From the NCBI RefSeq assembly GCF_019236175.1, contig NZ_JAFAJM010000004.1, forward strand, positions 248,001 through 312,000: a stretch of 64,000 bases of DNA, written 5' to 3'. The notes under the pieces are model-generated. The model did no database searches. It had not been told where the DNA came from and worked only from the letters and a program-made list of their open reading frames with translations. The DNA is from Chryseobacterium sp. (GTDB taxonomy: Bacteria; Bacteroidota; Bacteroidia; Flavobacteriales; Weeksellaceae). The position numbers were made by a program, and so were the translations under genes. Below are positions 24,294 to 32,358 of this stretch, in pieces. Numbering within the stretch: the stretch's first letter is position 1; the number at the start of each line of letters is the position of its first letter.

Positions 24294-26429
24294 TTAAAAA
24301 TTATAGTTTAATCTGGCGAAGTAGCTTCTACCGTAGAATAGGTTCTGTTGATTGGCAGCCGCATTATGTGCATTACCTGATTGTATTGTATTTCTGACAC
24401 TTGTCACATCAAAAATATTCTTGATTCCGGCACTGATTTCAAAATGATTATTGAAAAACGGCTGGCTCAGTGTAAAATTCAGCATACTGAAATCACCGAT
24501 TTCTCCCAGAATATACTGTCCCGGATCTTTTGGATCCTGGGAATTGGTTTTGTGGGTATAGCGCTTCTGAGTTCCGGTATATTTATAGTAAAGAGCAAAT
24601 AACGTTCTGGTAGAAGGCAACGTATAATTGGCGGCTAAATTTGCTTCCCCATAAAAATTATAATCATTCGGTGATTCTATATTTCCCGTATTAAGAGACT
24701 GGGAAATCCCCATCAATGAGACTCCTGCATTTACCGTTAAATCACCTTTCCTTACATTTAATCCGCCTCCGAATAATATCGATTTATAATTATCTACATT
24801 TAAGAAAGTTACCTGTAACGGGCTGTTATTAATAATAACATCTTCAATTCTGTTTTTGACATTCAGGAACATTCCCGAGAGACTGAAATTGAATTTCCAG
24901 TCATTTGAATGGGCAGTTGCATAATCCCAGAATAAAGCAGCTGAATATCCGGTTTCCGGTTTCAGTTTTTCATTTCCTCTGATATCATGATTATTATCCA
25001 CTACAAAAGTGTACAGCTCATCATAAGTCGGAAATCTGTTTGCGGAACCAAATACGGCACGGATATCCGATTTTTGAGTGGTTTTGAATCTTAGAGTCGC
25101 TGAATAATTATATTGAGAATCAAACTGATCACTCAGCGCCAGTCTTACTCCCGGACGAACAGAGAACCATTTGTTGACGTTCCATTCTGCGGATAAGAAG
25201 TTGGCATAATTGAATATAGAGCGCTCAATATTTTTTCCGTTATTATTACTTTCAAAAGTAGTGGCACCGGCGAAACCTTTTGTTCTGTCCAACTCATAAC
25301 CCAGCTGGAAATTAATTTTCTCACTATCCAGGAAATTACTGAACATTCCTCTTGAGTACAGGACATCTGATTTATAAAATGTCAGATTCTGATCTCTGGA
25401 TACTTCCTCTCTGTTAGGAACATCATAGATATAGTTTTGTGATTTTCTTTCCTGAGTCTGGTAAGAAAAGTCTCCGTTATAATTGATTCTTCCCAGTTTG
25501 GTCTGGATATTAAACTGATGGATCCATCTTTTGGTGTTATAATCAATATCCTGAGAAGTATATGTTCTGTTTCCGCCGCCAAGATAAAGCTCATTAACCA
25601 ACGGATTATAATAATTGATCTTTTCTGAAAGGAAGTTTAATTTATAATAAAAGCTGGTATTGTTCTTATTATACCGGACAATTCCGTTTGTCGTTACCTG
25701 TTCTTTGGGCTGCCAGTCATAACCACGAAGTCCGTCGTTACTTTCGCTAAAATATTTATAGCCTCTGAGTGTTCCTTTATATCCTTTAAAATCATTGTGA
25801 TTAATATCTGCAGAAACAGACCAGTTATCATTAATTTTATACCCCACATTTAAAAACTGGATATGTCGTCCGTTTCCTTTTTTAAACCAGTCATAGTCTT
25901 TATTAACGGTTTCTTCCTGTAAAGAAGCCTGAATGCTCACTTTCTTATTGTAACTCTTTTTGGTAATAATATTAATTACCCCGGCTACCGCATTATTTCC
26001 GTATTCCACTCCCATGGAGCCTTTTACAATTTCAATGCGTTCAATATTGTTGACATTGAGTTTGGTAAGGTCTACTAAATTTCCCATCCCCTGGTCACTT
26101 ACTACCGGAATGTTATCAATAAGGATTTTGGTATATTCACCACTTAACCCCATAATATTAGCGTTGGAATCTCCCGAGCCTTTATTAGGTTCTATTAAGA
26201 TATTCAGGTTTTGATTTAAAACTTCAGCCACATTGGTCACAGCCATATTTTTAATTTGCTGTGCATCAATCACTTCTACCTTATATATAGATTTATTAAT
26301 CGATTGTTGCATATATTGCCCTGTAATAACGACTTCATCAATATTCTTCTTGTTAAGAGAATCTTTTTGTTGCGCGTTCATCCAGAAAGCAATGGATAGT
26401 GACAAAACGGTTAGCACTTTCTTCTTCAT
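24294..26429 (-). CDS. TonB-dependent outer-membrane heme receptor
   Basis: 711 residues from ATG 26429 (MKKKVLTVLSLSIAFWMNAQ signal); a GTG at 26450 would add seven residues without a signal. The plug domain (about 30-150) shows EVVITGQYMQQSINKSIYKV, then GSGDSNANIMGLSGEYTKIL and VEIVKGSMGVEYGNNAVAGV. The rest is a beta-barrel with alternating aromatic strands ending LFYGRSYFARLNYNF with terminal Phe. It is the first gene of the heme operon. Heme or hemoprotein as the ligand is inferred from HmuY and HemS. Confidence 0.93.
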   Translation of the reverse strand: MKKKVLTVLSLSIAFWMNAQQKDSLNKKNIDEVVITGQYMQQSINKSIYKVEVIDAQQIKNMAVTNVAEVLNQNLNILIEPNKGSGDSNANIMGLSGEYTKILIDNIPVVSDQGMGNLVDLTKLNVNNIERIEIVKGSMGVEYGNNAVAGVINIITKKSYNKKVSIQASLQEETVNKDYDWFKKGNGRHIQFLNVGYKINDNWSVSADINHNDFKGYKGTLRGYKYFSESNDGLRGYDWQPKEQVTTNGIVRYNKNNTSFYYKLNFLSEKINYYNPLVNELYLGGGNRTYTSQDIDYNTKRWIHQFNIQTKLGRINYNGDFSYQTQERKSQNYIYDVPNREEVSRDQNLTFYKSDVLYSRGMFSNFLDSEKINFQLGYELDRTKGFAGATTFESNNNGKNIERSIFNYANFLSAEWNVNKWFSVRPGVRLALSDQFDSQYNYSATLRFKTTQKSDIRAVFGSANRFPTYDELYTFVVDNNHDIRGNEKLKPETGYSAALFWDYATAHSNDWKFNFSLSGMFLNVKNRIEDVIINNSPLQVTFLNVDNYKSILFGGGLNVRKGDLTVNAGVSLMGISQSLNTGNIESPNDYNFYGEANLAANYTLPSTRTLFALYYKYTGTQKRYTHKTNSQDPKDPGQYILGEIGDFSMLNFTLSQPFFNNHFEISAGIKNIFDVTSVRNTIQSGNAHNAAANQQNLFYGRSYFARLNYNF

Positions 26430-26449
26430 AGATGGAAAAAAAATTTTCA

Positions 26450-26457
26450 CAAATATA
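26450..26457 (-). promoter_or_regulatory. -7 element of the heme-uptake operon
   Basis: On the minus strand TATATTTG matches TAnnTTTG, about 20 bases before the receptor ATG. The weaker Fur-like box at 26465-26483 lies just upstream, over the -33 region. Confidence 0.6.
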
Positions 26458-26464
26458 AAACTTT

Positions 26465-26483
26465 ATTTAGAACAAGTAAAAAT
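26465..26483. promoter_or_regulatory. Fur-like box, receptor side
   Basis: ATTTAGAACAAGTAAAAAT keeps the ATTTAGAA half and the AAAT end of the 19-base palindrome ATTTAGAATTATTCTAAAT, which I recall as the Fur box of the related Riemerella. By eye 14 of 19 positions agree. Confidence 0.5.
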
Positions 26484-26490
26484 AAATATA

Positions 26491-26514
26491 TATTTTTGTA
26501 GAATAATTCTAAAT
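26491..26514 (+). promoter_or_regulatory. promoter with overlapping Fur-like box, choice-of-anchor gene
   Basis: The -7 element TATTTTTG (26491-26498) runs into the palindrome-like box TTGTAGAATAATTCTAAAT (26496-26514), about 16 of 19 positions of the Fur-like consensus. Occupancy would block this rightward promoter. Confidence 0.65.
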
Positions 26515-26526
26515 AAAAATAATGTT

Positions 26527-27324
26527 ATGAAGTTAAAATTACTTTTAGGAGCTTTAGCATTTACAGCTATTACATCAAAGGCACAAATGTCTTCTATCAA
26601 TGAAAATTTTGACAATTTTACTTCCGGGAACAATACTTTCCCTCAACAGGGCTGGTCTGTTATCCTAGCAACGAATCCGCTTCCCTTCCCTCCGGCACCG
26701 CTGATGATTGTAACGACAGCTACGGATAAAGTAGTGCAGGCTTATTCGGGGAATAATACAAGTGCACCGTCTTATCTGATTACTCCGCAAATTGCGGCAC
26801 CAGCAGGGGATAAAACGTTGTCATTTGCCGCTGCAAAAAGTACCGGTACCAACGGAAACGGAACTATAGAAATTGGACTGGCGTCAAACCCGACTGATAT
26901 GACTACTTTTGTTTCTTTAGGTGCTCCTATTTCTTTAACCAGCGAAACAATGCAGACCTATACGATCCAGGTACCGGCATCTTCAGCTACCTATATTGTA
27001 TTTAAGTTTACTCCAACGATTGCCCATACAGCCTTACAAATAGATAATGTGGTGTACAATTCCTCTACTCTTTCCGTAGCAGACCATACAAAAACTAATG
27101 ATGACATTAAATTTGTGGTCAATACAGATCAGACAGCATTGGAATTCATCAGTAAAAAAGATCCGAAAAGCGTTCAGATTTATTCTGCTTCAGGACAAAA
27201 AGCTGCTGAAGGAAAATTAAACAGACAACAGTTTGACATCAGTGGACTTCAGACCGGAGTTTATTATACCGTTATTGAAACGGCTGAAGGAAAAGCGGTA
27301 AAATCCAAATTCATCAAAAAATAA
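26527..27324 (+). CDS. T9SS-exported choice-of-anchor domain protein
   Basis: 265 residues from ATG 26527 (MKLKLLLGALAFTAITSKAQ signal). The frame is open upstream to 26233, but that part has no signal peptide and overlaps the receptor gene. The central domain (about 25-180) is a jelly-roll of the cleaved-adhesin/choice-of-anchor J type: INENFDNFTSGNNTFPQQGW, SYLITPQIAAPAGDKTLSF, HTALQIDNVVY. The last 75 residues form a type A T9SS sorting domain ending KAVKSKFIKK. Iron-regulated promoter; its role may be surface binding of host or environmental heme proteins, by inference from position. Confidence 0.85.
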   Translation: MKLKLLLGALAFTAITSKAQMSSINENFDNFTSGNNTFPQQGWSVILATNPLPFPPAPLMIVTTATDKVVQAYSGNNTSAPSYLITPQIAAPAGDKTLSFAAAKSTGTNGNGTIEIGLASNPTDMTTFVSLGAPISLTSETMQTYTIQVPASSATYIVFKFTPTIAHTALQIDNVVYNSSTLSVADHTKTNDDIKFVVNTDQTALEFISKKDPKSVQIYSASGQKAAEGKLNRQQFDISGLQTGVYYTVIETAEGKAVKSKFIKK

Positions 27325-27351
27325 GGTTTCAAGACTATTGTTTGCCTTTAT

Positions 27352-27383
27352 AAAGCCGGTAGGTGCCTTCCTACCGGCTTTTT
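27352..27383 (+). terminator. terminator after the choice-of-anchor gene
   Basis: AAAGCCGGTAGG / CCTACCGGCTTT stem of 12 pairs with a 6-base loop and following T-tract. Confidence 0.88.
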
Positions 27384-27446
27384 CATTGCTTATCTGTCTG
27401 TTTTTACAATACAGTCGGAACAAAACACGACAAATGTCATGTTTTT

Positions 27447-27497
27447 ATTTAGAATAATTAAAAATAATATATATACTTTTGTATAATAATTCTAAAT
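27447..27497 (+). promoter_or_regulatory. promoter with two Fur-like boxes, HmuY-like T9SS gene
   Basis: Two 19-base boxes, ATTTAGAATAATTAAAAAT (27447-27465) and TTGTATAATAATTCTAAAT (27479-27497), bracket the -7 element TACTTTTG (27474-27481). Arrangement and AT-rich spacer copy the promoter at 26465-26514, so both rightward genes are probably iron-controlled together. Confidence 0.65.
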
Positions 27498-27515
27498 AAT
27501 AATCTGAAAATAATT

Positions 27516-28811
27516 ATGAAAACAAAACTACTATTGGCTTCATTATTGGCTCTTACTGTCCAGCAGACCGTTGTGGCACAAACAGACGCCTTAGGATATA
27601 CACAGGCAAATATGTCGATGGGAGCACAGTATCAGAACCGTGTATTTTTTAGTCTGGCTGATGGCAATATGGTTTCTCAACCGGCAAACAGCTGGGATAT
27701 CGCTTTTTATAGAAATTCAAGCTTTGAGTTCGGATCAAGAATAAATGATGCTCTTAATATTGAAGTGTATTCAGCTGCTACGAGCCTGTCTGAATGGGAT
27801 AATATTGATATTAATAATATGGCTTCATGGGGTGAACCTTTGTACAATCCGGATCAGACCACTTCTTTAAGCCAGGGGGCTTTTGAACAGGGACCTATAA
27901 CTTCCAGCAATCCATTTCTTCCGGCTACAGGTTGGGGAGTATATAATGGCGGAACTCATCATATCGACGGAAAAGCGATTTTTGTTCTCAAATACACCGC
28001 TACAGGTTCTTATATTAAATTTGCCATTGTAGATTCTTATGCAGGGTATACATTCAAATATTCCAAATGGGATGGTAACGCATGGGGACCTACAGAAACA
28101 AGAACAATTGCCAATGGTACCGACGATGCTTATTTTAATTACTTTTCTTTCTCTACAGGAGCTAAAGTACCCAATATGGAGCCTTCAAGAAGTACGTGGG
28201 ATTTAGTGTTTACAAAATACTTCACTTTTTATAATAACATCATGATGTATCCGCTTTCGGGAGCCATCCAGAATCCTAATATCAAAGTGGCCATGGTACA
28301 GCCTGAAACCCAGGCAACGTCTGCAGCCGTAATTCCGGCAGACACAGACTTTTCATCCAAAATTACTACTATAGGGCATTCATGGAAAGGAATCGGAAAC
28401 GTGAAAAACGATGTGGTATATTACATTAAAAAAGGAAGTGATTACTACAGAATGTACTTTACTACCAACGGAGGAGCAACTACCGGAGATATGTATTTCA
28501 AGTATAAAAAAATCACTGCTACGCTGGGAATCACTGAAGTAGGAAAAAAAGCTTCTTTTGGTATTTATCCTAATCCTACTACGGCAGATAAAAATGTAAC
28601 GGTCCTGTTTGATGTCAAAGAAAAAGTGAATAACAAAGGAAATGTAGCGGTCTACGACCTTAGCGGAAAAAAAGTTTATTCAGCTGAGCTGACCAATCAG
28701 GCCGGTTTTTATAAACAAGACTTAAATTTATCTCACCTTATATCCGGAAATTACCTTGTAACAATAACTTACGGCGGTCATTCGGAAACGAAAAAACTTA
28801 TCGTGAAATAA
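27516..28811 (+). CDS. T9SS-exported HmuY-like protein
   Basis: 431 residues with a signal peptide (to about VVAQ, residue 21). The body repeats the HmuY layout of the lipoprotein at 23203-24285: NRVFFSLADGNMVSQPANSW then DIAFYR, STWDLVFTKYF, and DVVYYIKKGSDYYRMYF align by eye with NQVWFDLG, DWDFAFYS, KKWDICFTVF and DRFYIIKDAEGYYFKLRF. The last 85 or so residues are a T9SS type A sorting domain (FGIYPNPTT then GNYLVTITYGGHSETKKLIV). So it is a HmuY relative exported by T9SS rather than lipid-anchored by its own N-terminus. Heme binding is inferred. Confidence 0.8.
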   Translation: MKTKLLLASLLALTVQQTVVAQTDALGYTQANMSMGAQYQNRVFFSLADGNMVSQPANSWDIAFYRNSSFEFGSRINDALNIEVYSAATSLSEWDNIDINNMASWGEPLYNPDQTTSLSQGAFEQGPITSSNPFLPATGWGVYNGGTHHIDGKAIFVLKYTATGSYIKFAIVDSYAGYTFKYSKWDGNAWGPTETRTIANGTDDAYFNYFSFSTGAKVPNMEPSRSTWDLVFTKYFTFYNNIMMYPLSGAIQNPNIKVAMVQPETQATSAAVIPADTDFSSKITTIGHSWKGIGNVKNDVVYYIKKGSDYYRMYFTTNGGATTGDMYFKYKKITATLGITEVGKKASFGIYPNPTTADKNVTVLFDVKEKVNNKGNVAVYDLSGKKVYSAELTNQAGFYKQDLNLSHLISGNYLVTITYGGHSETKKLIVK

Positions 28812-28844
28812 TTTTTATTTTAATACTTTCTATTTTTTCTAATA

Positions 28845-28878
28845 AAATGGCGGTTTCAGCATACTGAAACCGCCATTT
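28845..28878. terminator. bidirectional terminator
   Basis: AAATGGCGGTTTCAG / CTGAAACCGCCATTT, 15 perfect pairs with a CATA loop, between the converging HmuY-like and ABM genes. Confidence 0.9.
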
Positions 28879-28881
28879 ATA

Positions 28882-29172
28882 TTAATAGATTTTAAATCCT
28901 TTATAGACTTCTGCTGAGCTTTCCATCATTTTAGAAGCATCCTTACGGAAGTCCAGTAAATGATCCTGACCATTGTGGATGTTATGATGATCCACACTCT
29001 CCCAGAGTTCAATCAGGAAGAAAATTCCTTTATTATCTTTATCCTCAACCAGATCATACTGCAGGCAGCCTTCTTCTTTCCTTGTTTCTTTTACAAGCTT
29101 CTGAAACAGCTCTACAGCTTCCATCAGGTAATTTTCATTAAACTTAAAAAGTGCAATGATATGTAAATTCAT
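28882..29172 (-). CDS. antibiotic biosynthesis monooxygenase (ABM) domain protein
   Basis: 96 residues, single dimeric alpha/beta barrel domain of the ABM/YgiN group: LHIIALFKFNENYLMEAVEL, TRKEEGCLQYDLVED, FFLIELWESVDHHNIHN, HLLDFRKD. Relatives act as quinol monooxygenases or heme-degrading enzymes (IsdG). The heme-degrading residues of IsdG (Asn, Trp, His) cannot be assigned with confidence, though the nearby heme island makes a search worthwhile. Confidence 0.8.
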   Translation of the reverse strand: MNLHIIALFKFNENYLMEAVELFQKLVKETRKEEGCLQYDLVEDKDNKGIFFLIELWESVDHHNIHNGQDHLLDFRKDASKMMESSAEVYKGFKIY

Positions 29173-29261
29173 TTTTTATTATTTAGTGATGTAAAAGTAA
29201 AATATTTTCAACCCCAAATTTGTTTTTGCAGCTTTTATTTTCACCCACTTTTTCAAAATTT

Positions 29262-30149
29262 TCAGCTGAACACTGATTTATAAATAGTTATAGAACTCAT
29301 TATAATCACCAGTAATCCAATCACCACAAACATTTTCTTTACCGGAAGCTTTGCGGTAAGCATTGCCGAAAAGGGAGCTGTGATAATTCCTCCGATCAAA
29401 AGTCCCAGAATAATATTCCAGTGCTGAATACCCAGGGTAAGGAAGAAAGTAACTGCGGCAGTAATGGTTAAAATAAATTTGGCTACCGTAGAACTCCCTA
29501 CAGCAAACCTTGGGGTAAATGCATTTTTAATCAGTGTACCGGTTACCAGCGGACCCCATCCTCCTCCGGCAAAGGAATCTATAAAACCACCTATTACACC
29601 CAGCCTTGTCAGATTGGTTTTTCTTTTTAAGGCTTTATTTTGTTTTTCTTTAAAAGCATTTGACAGAATCTGGAATCCCAGATATAAAGTATAAAAAGCA
29701 ATAAGTGTTTTGGTGATCTTAGAATAATATTCCCCCAGGTAAGTTAAACTTACAGCCCCTATAACAGCCCCTATTACTCCGGGAACAGCCAGTTTTTTTA
29801 CCAACGTCCTGCTTACATTTTTTAATCTGATATGGCTTATGCTTCCTGCTGCAGTTGTAAAACTTTCTGCCGAATGAATACTTGCACTCACAATATGTGG
29901 CGGGATGTTCAGCAGCATAAGGGTTGTGGTACAGATAACTCCATAGCCCATTCCCATGGATCCGGCTACAATTTCAGCAAAAACCCCGACCAGAAGCATC
30001 CAGTAGAATATATAATGGTCTTTGGCCATAATGGTTAAGAGCTCATCGAGATAGCCTAATTCATACATTGAAAAAGCGACTAGAGACATGAGAGCAAGCG
30101 TCACAAAAAGAACATTAAGCCTGATTTGAATTTTTCTTGAGATCACCAT
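29262..30149 (-). CDS. TauE/SafE-family membrane transporter
   Basis: 295 residues with about eight membrane helices. The two half-repeats are visible: GVFAEIVAGSMGMGYGVICT and GVIGGFIDSFAGGGWGPLVTG, each with the Gly-rich motif of the family. Homologs export sulfite, sulfoacetate or related anions. It is preceded by an overlapping 47-codon frame and by an Rrf2 regulator gene, consistent with a sulfur or redox role. The N-terminal 35 residues add a helix beyond the core. Confidence 0.85.
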   Translation of the reverse strand: MVISRKIQIRLNVLFVTLALMSLVAFSMYELGYLDELLTIMAKDHYIFYWMLLVGVFAEIVAGSMGMGYGVICTTTLMLLNIPPHIVSASIHSAESFTTAAGSISHIRLKNVSRTLVKKLAVPGVIGAVIGAVSLTYLGEYYSKITKTLIAFYTLYLGFQILSNAFKEKQNKALKRKTNLTRLGVIGGFIDSFAGGGWGPLVTGTLIKNAFTPRFAVGSSTVAKFILTITAAVTFFLTLGIQHWNIILGLLIGGIITAPFSAMLTAKLPVKKMFVVIGLLVIIMSSITIYKSVFS

Positions 30150-30286
30150 ATCGTAAAGTCTTTTACAGCTTTTCTATTCCCCGTTCCATAATTCATAGTA
30201 ACAGAAATCCTTCCGCCATATTCAAAGCCAATAAAGACTAATATTGCAATCTGCTCCGGTATAAGTCTGTCTTCTTTTGAAACCAT
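30143..30286 (-). CDS. 47-aa frame overlapping the TauE start
   Basis: ATG 30286 to TGA 30143 encodes MVSKEDRLIPEQIAILVFIG followed by FEYGGRISVTMNYGTGNRK and VKDFTIW. It overlaps the TauE ATG by 7 bases, the arrangement of translational coupling. A protein-like sequence and a promoter-like region with a palindrome upstream (30331-30350) support it as the first gene of the TauE unit. Family not recognised. Confidence 0.55.
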   Translation of the reverse strand: MVSKEDRLIPEQIAILVFIGFEYGGRISVTMNYGTGNRKAVKDFTIW

Positions 30287-30330
30287 AATTTATTCATTTG
30301 AAGTTCTGCAAATATCCAAATAAATAATTA

Positions 30331-30350
30331 TCCTACAAAATAAGTAGACT
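30331..30350 (-). promoter_or_regulatory. Rrf2-type operator candidate, TauE side
   Basis: Minus strand AGTCTACTTATTTTGTAGGA. Seventeen or more of its 20 bases agree with the sequence at 36845-36864. It precedes a -7-like TTTATTTG by 6 bases and lies between the TauE unit and the Rrf2 regulator gene. Confidence 0.6.
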
Positions 30351-30374
30351 ATCAATTCAAAAAAAAGGACCGGG

Positions 30375-30782
30375 TTAATCAACCAGATCCATTAAAGTTT
30401 TTCTTTCCAGAATATTGAGTGAAGCGTCTCTGACTTCAATCAGGACATCATGTAAACCACAATGATCTTCATTGCAGTCTTCACATTTTTCATAGAAGTT
30501 AAGACTTACACAGGGAAGCATTGCTATCGGGCCGTTTACCAGTCTGATAATTTTGGCCAGTTTCACATTTTCAGGATTTTCTTTTAAAAAATATCCACCT
30601 CCTTTTCCTTTTTTACTGTCCAGAATTTCCGCTTTTTTTAATTCCAGCAGGATATTTTCTAAAAACTTTAAAGGAATCTTTTTATGTTCCGCAATTTCGG
30701 AAATAAGAACCGGGCCTTCATTTCTCTTTTCTACAAGATATGAAAGCGCTTTAAAAGCATATTGAGATTTTTTTGAAAGCAT
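30375..30782 (-). CDS. Rrf2-family transcriptional regulator
   Basis: 135 residues from ATG 30782 (MLSKKSQYAFKALSYLVEKR, the usual Rrf2 N-terminus); the frame is open upstream to 30914, but that part is hydrophobic noise. Winged helix: ISEIAEHKKIPLKFLENILL and KGKGGGYFLKENPENVKL. The Cys cluster C-x-CVSL then CEDCNEDHCGLHDV (Cys near 91, 98-107) could hold a Fe-S cluster, as in IscR/NsrR/CymR relatives. It is separated from TauE by the candidate operator. Homologs in Bacteroidota are linked to sulfur assimilation. Confidence 0.88.
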   Translation of the reverse strand: MLSKKSQYAFKALSYLVEKRNEGPVLISEIAEHKKIPLKFLENILLELKKAEILDSKKGKGGGYFLKENPENVKLAKIIRLVNGPIAMLPCVSLNFYEKCEDCNEDHCGLHDVLIEVRDASLNILERKTLMDLVD

Positions 30783-30954
30783 TACAGCAAAAATACGAAA
30801 ATTGTTTAATATTTGGAAAAAAGAGATAGAATAGAAAGGCATACAGAAAACGAGGGAAGGAAAACCCAAAGCAATGAAAGAAGGAATTATAACTTTATCG
30901 GTATTAAATCCCACATTTTTGCCTTTTTGCCATTAAATCATTAAGTTTGCCTTT

Positions 30955-31383
30955 ATGTTCAGTAAACAAGAGGCACAACAATTAAAAAAAGAATTTTGGA
31001 CCGCTTTTGGGAAGTCTTTTCCCAGAAAATGGATCTTGTATGATACCAAAATTAAAGATCTCTCATTCAAATTCTTTGCAGACAACAAAAAAGCAGAGGT
31101 TTCTTTAGACATTGAAATGAAGGATGAAATCTTCCGGAATGCATATTATGAAAAGATCTGGTCTCTGGAAGACATTTTGAAAGATTTTATCGGTGATTTT
31201 CAAAAAGAAGAATATTTTACATTGGAAAACGGAAAGGTAATCAGCAGAATATGGGTTGATATTCAGGGAGTTTCAATTTTTAATAAAAATAAATGGCAGG
31301 AAATTTTTGAATTCTTCGTTGATAAAATGGAAGGATTTGAAAGATTTTACTACGAATATGAGGATTTTATAAAGGATATTTAA
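30955..31383 (+). CDS. DUF4268-type protein
   Basis: 142 residues. FSKQEAQQLKKEFWTAFGKS, WILYDTKIKDLSFKFFADNK and NAYYEKIWSLEDILKDFIGD fit the small DUF4268 family common in Bacteroidota. Strongly charged, without signal or membrane segments. Function unknown. Confidence 0.7.
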   Translation: MFSKQEAQQLKKEFWTAFGKSFPRKWILYDTKIKDLSFKFFADNKKAEVSLDIEMKDEIFRNAYYEKIWSLEDILKDFIGDFQKEEYFTLENGKVISRIWVDIQGVSIFNKNKWQEIFEFFVDKMEGFERFYYEYEDFIKDI

Positions 31384-31494
31384 AATACTTGCGAAATAAA
31401 TACTATTTTCTAGGTACTTATAAAATAAAAAAGAAACTTATCTTTGCTTTCACCCACTTAGACTAATAGATGAAACTAAATAACATGATAAAAA

Positions 31495-32133
31495 ATGAGA
31501 AAAGTGTACAAAAACATTTTTGGAGAGATTATCTCCAAAAGTAATGCTGCAAAACTGGATGAATATCATCTCTATTATTACGAGAAAGACTCGGATCTAT
31601 TGAAAGAGATAGAATTCATCAGTGAAGACAGCATCTATAACATCAATTATTTTATAAGTGAAAACGAAGATGAGAATCAGGTTTTTGAATATCTGAAAGA
31701 GAAATCGGACTTTTTTGATGTTGAAAAAAGAGAAATTATAGATAGTTTTATTATTTCAACCAATAAGCTTTATTCGCTTTCTGTGGATGAATTACCGTTG
31801 ATTTCAAGAACTGTATTTGGTGTGGATGATCCTGAAAATTTCATCTGTTCTCAGGTCATTGATAATGAAACTCAGCAACCTCAGCTTGAAAAAACAGTTA
31901 AATGCTGGTATACCACTAATGAAAATGGTGAAAAATATGCGGCTATAGAATGCAGTTATGAAGAAGACGGAACATTAGAACTTGCCATTGATAAAACATC
32001 AGATCCCGAAAACGAAGAAAATTGGGAGAATTATGATTATAATACATTCAGTGATCTTCAGCAACGATTTGACACAGATATCAGCTACTACAGAACTGCT
32101 GAGCTGCTTCCGAAAGAAGCTTACCAAAAGTAA
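31495..32133 (+). CDS. hypothetical acidic protein
   Basis: 212 residues, not recognised. Very acidic (runs such as ISENEDENQVFEYLKEK and DPENEENWENYDYN) and rich in Tyr. No signal peptide or membrane segment. Codon use resembles its neighbours. It has its own terminator. Acidic composition is shared by many contact-toxin immunity proteins, but no toxin gene is adjacent, so I do not assign that role. Confidence 0.55.
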   Translation: MRKVYKNIFGEIISKSNAAKLDEYHLYYYEKDSDLLKEIEFISEDSIYNINYFISENEDENQVFEYLKEKSDFFDVEKREIIDSFIISTNKLYSLSVDELPLISRTVFGVDDPENFICSQVIDNETQQPQLEKTVKCWYTTNENGEKYAAIECSYEEDGTLELAIDKTSDPENEENWENYDYNTFSDLQQRFDTDISYYRTAELLPKEAYQK

Positions 32134-32231
32134 GAATAATTGTTCTGAGATTGCACAGAAATAAAAAACAGCTGGATCATCTGAGCAGGAATCTTTTTCC
32201 TGAATTTGAAAAATTAATACTACAAAATACA

Positions 32232-32258
32232 AGAGAGATTTTCACATCTCTCTTTTTT
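32232..32258 (+). terminator. terminator after the acidic protein gene
   Basis: AGAGAGAT / ATCTCTCT with a 6-base loop, then TTTTTT. Confidence 0.75.
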
Positions 32259-32321
32259 ATTTAAGGTCTTGCCAATGCCTCATCACTCCTGATTATTTTA
32301 TTATTTCTGCAAATACCAAAT

Positions 32322-32353
32322 AAAAAAGAGAAGCTTACCGCTTCTCTTTTTTT
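32322..32353. terminator. terminator of gldF-gldG
   Basis: AAAAAGAGAAGC / GCTTCTCTTTTT with a 5-base loop. A and T tracts on both sides allow function in both directions; it lies directly after the gldG stop. Confidence 0.8.
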
Positions 32354-32358
32354 ATTAT

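Noticed and set aside
26233..26526. Upstream extension of the choice-of-anchor protein
   Set aside because: It lies antisense to the TonB receptor and has no signal peptide; ATG 26527 begins a clear one behind a promoter.
30783..30914. N-terminal extension of the Rrf2 regulator
   Set aside because: The added residues are hydrophobic and atypical; MLSKKSQYAFKAL is the normal Rrf2 start.
31495..32133. Immunity protein of a contact-dependent toxin
   Set aside because: Only the acidic composition suggests it; no toxin, VgrG or Rhs gene lies nearby.
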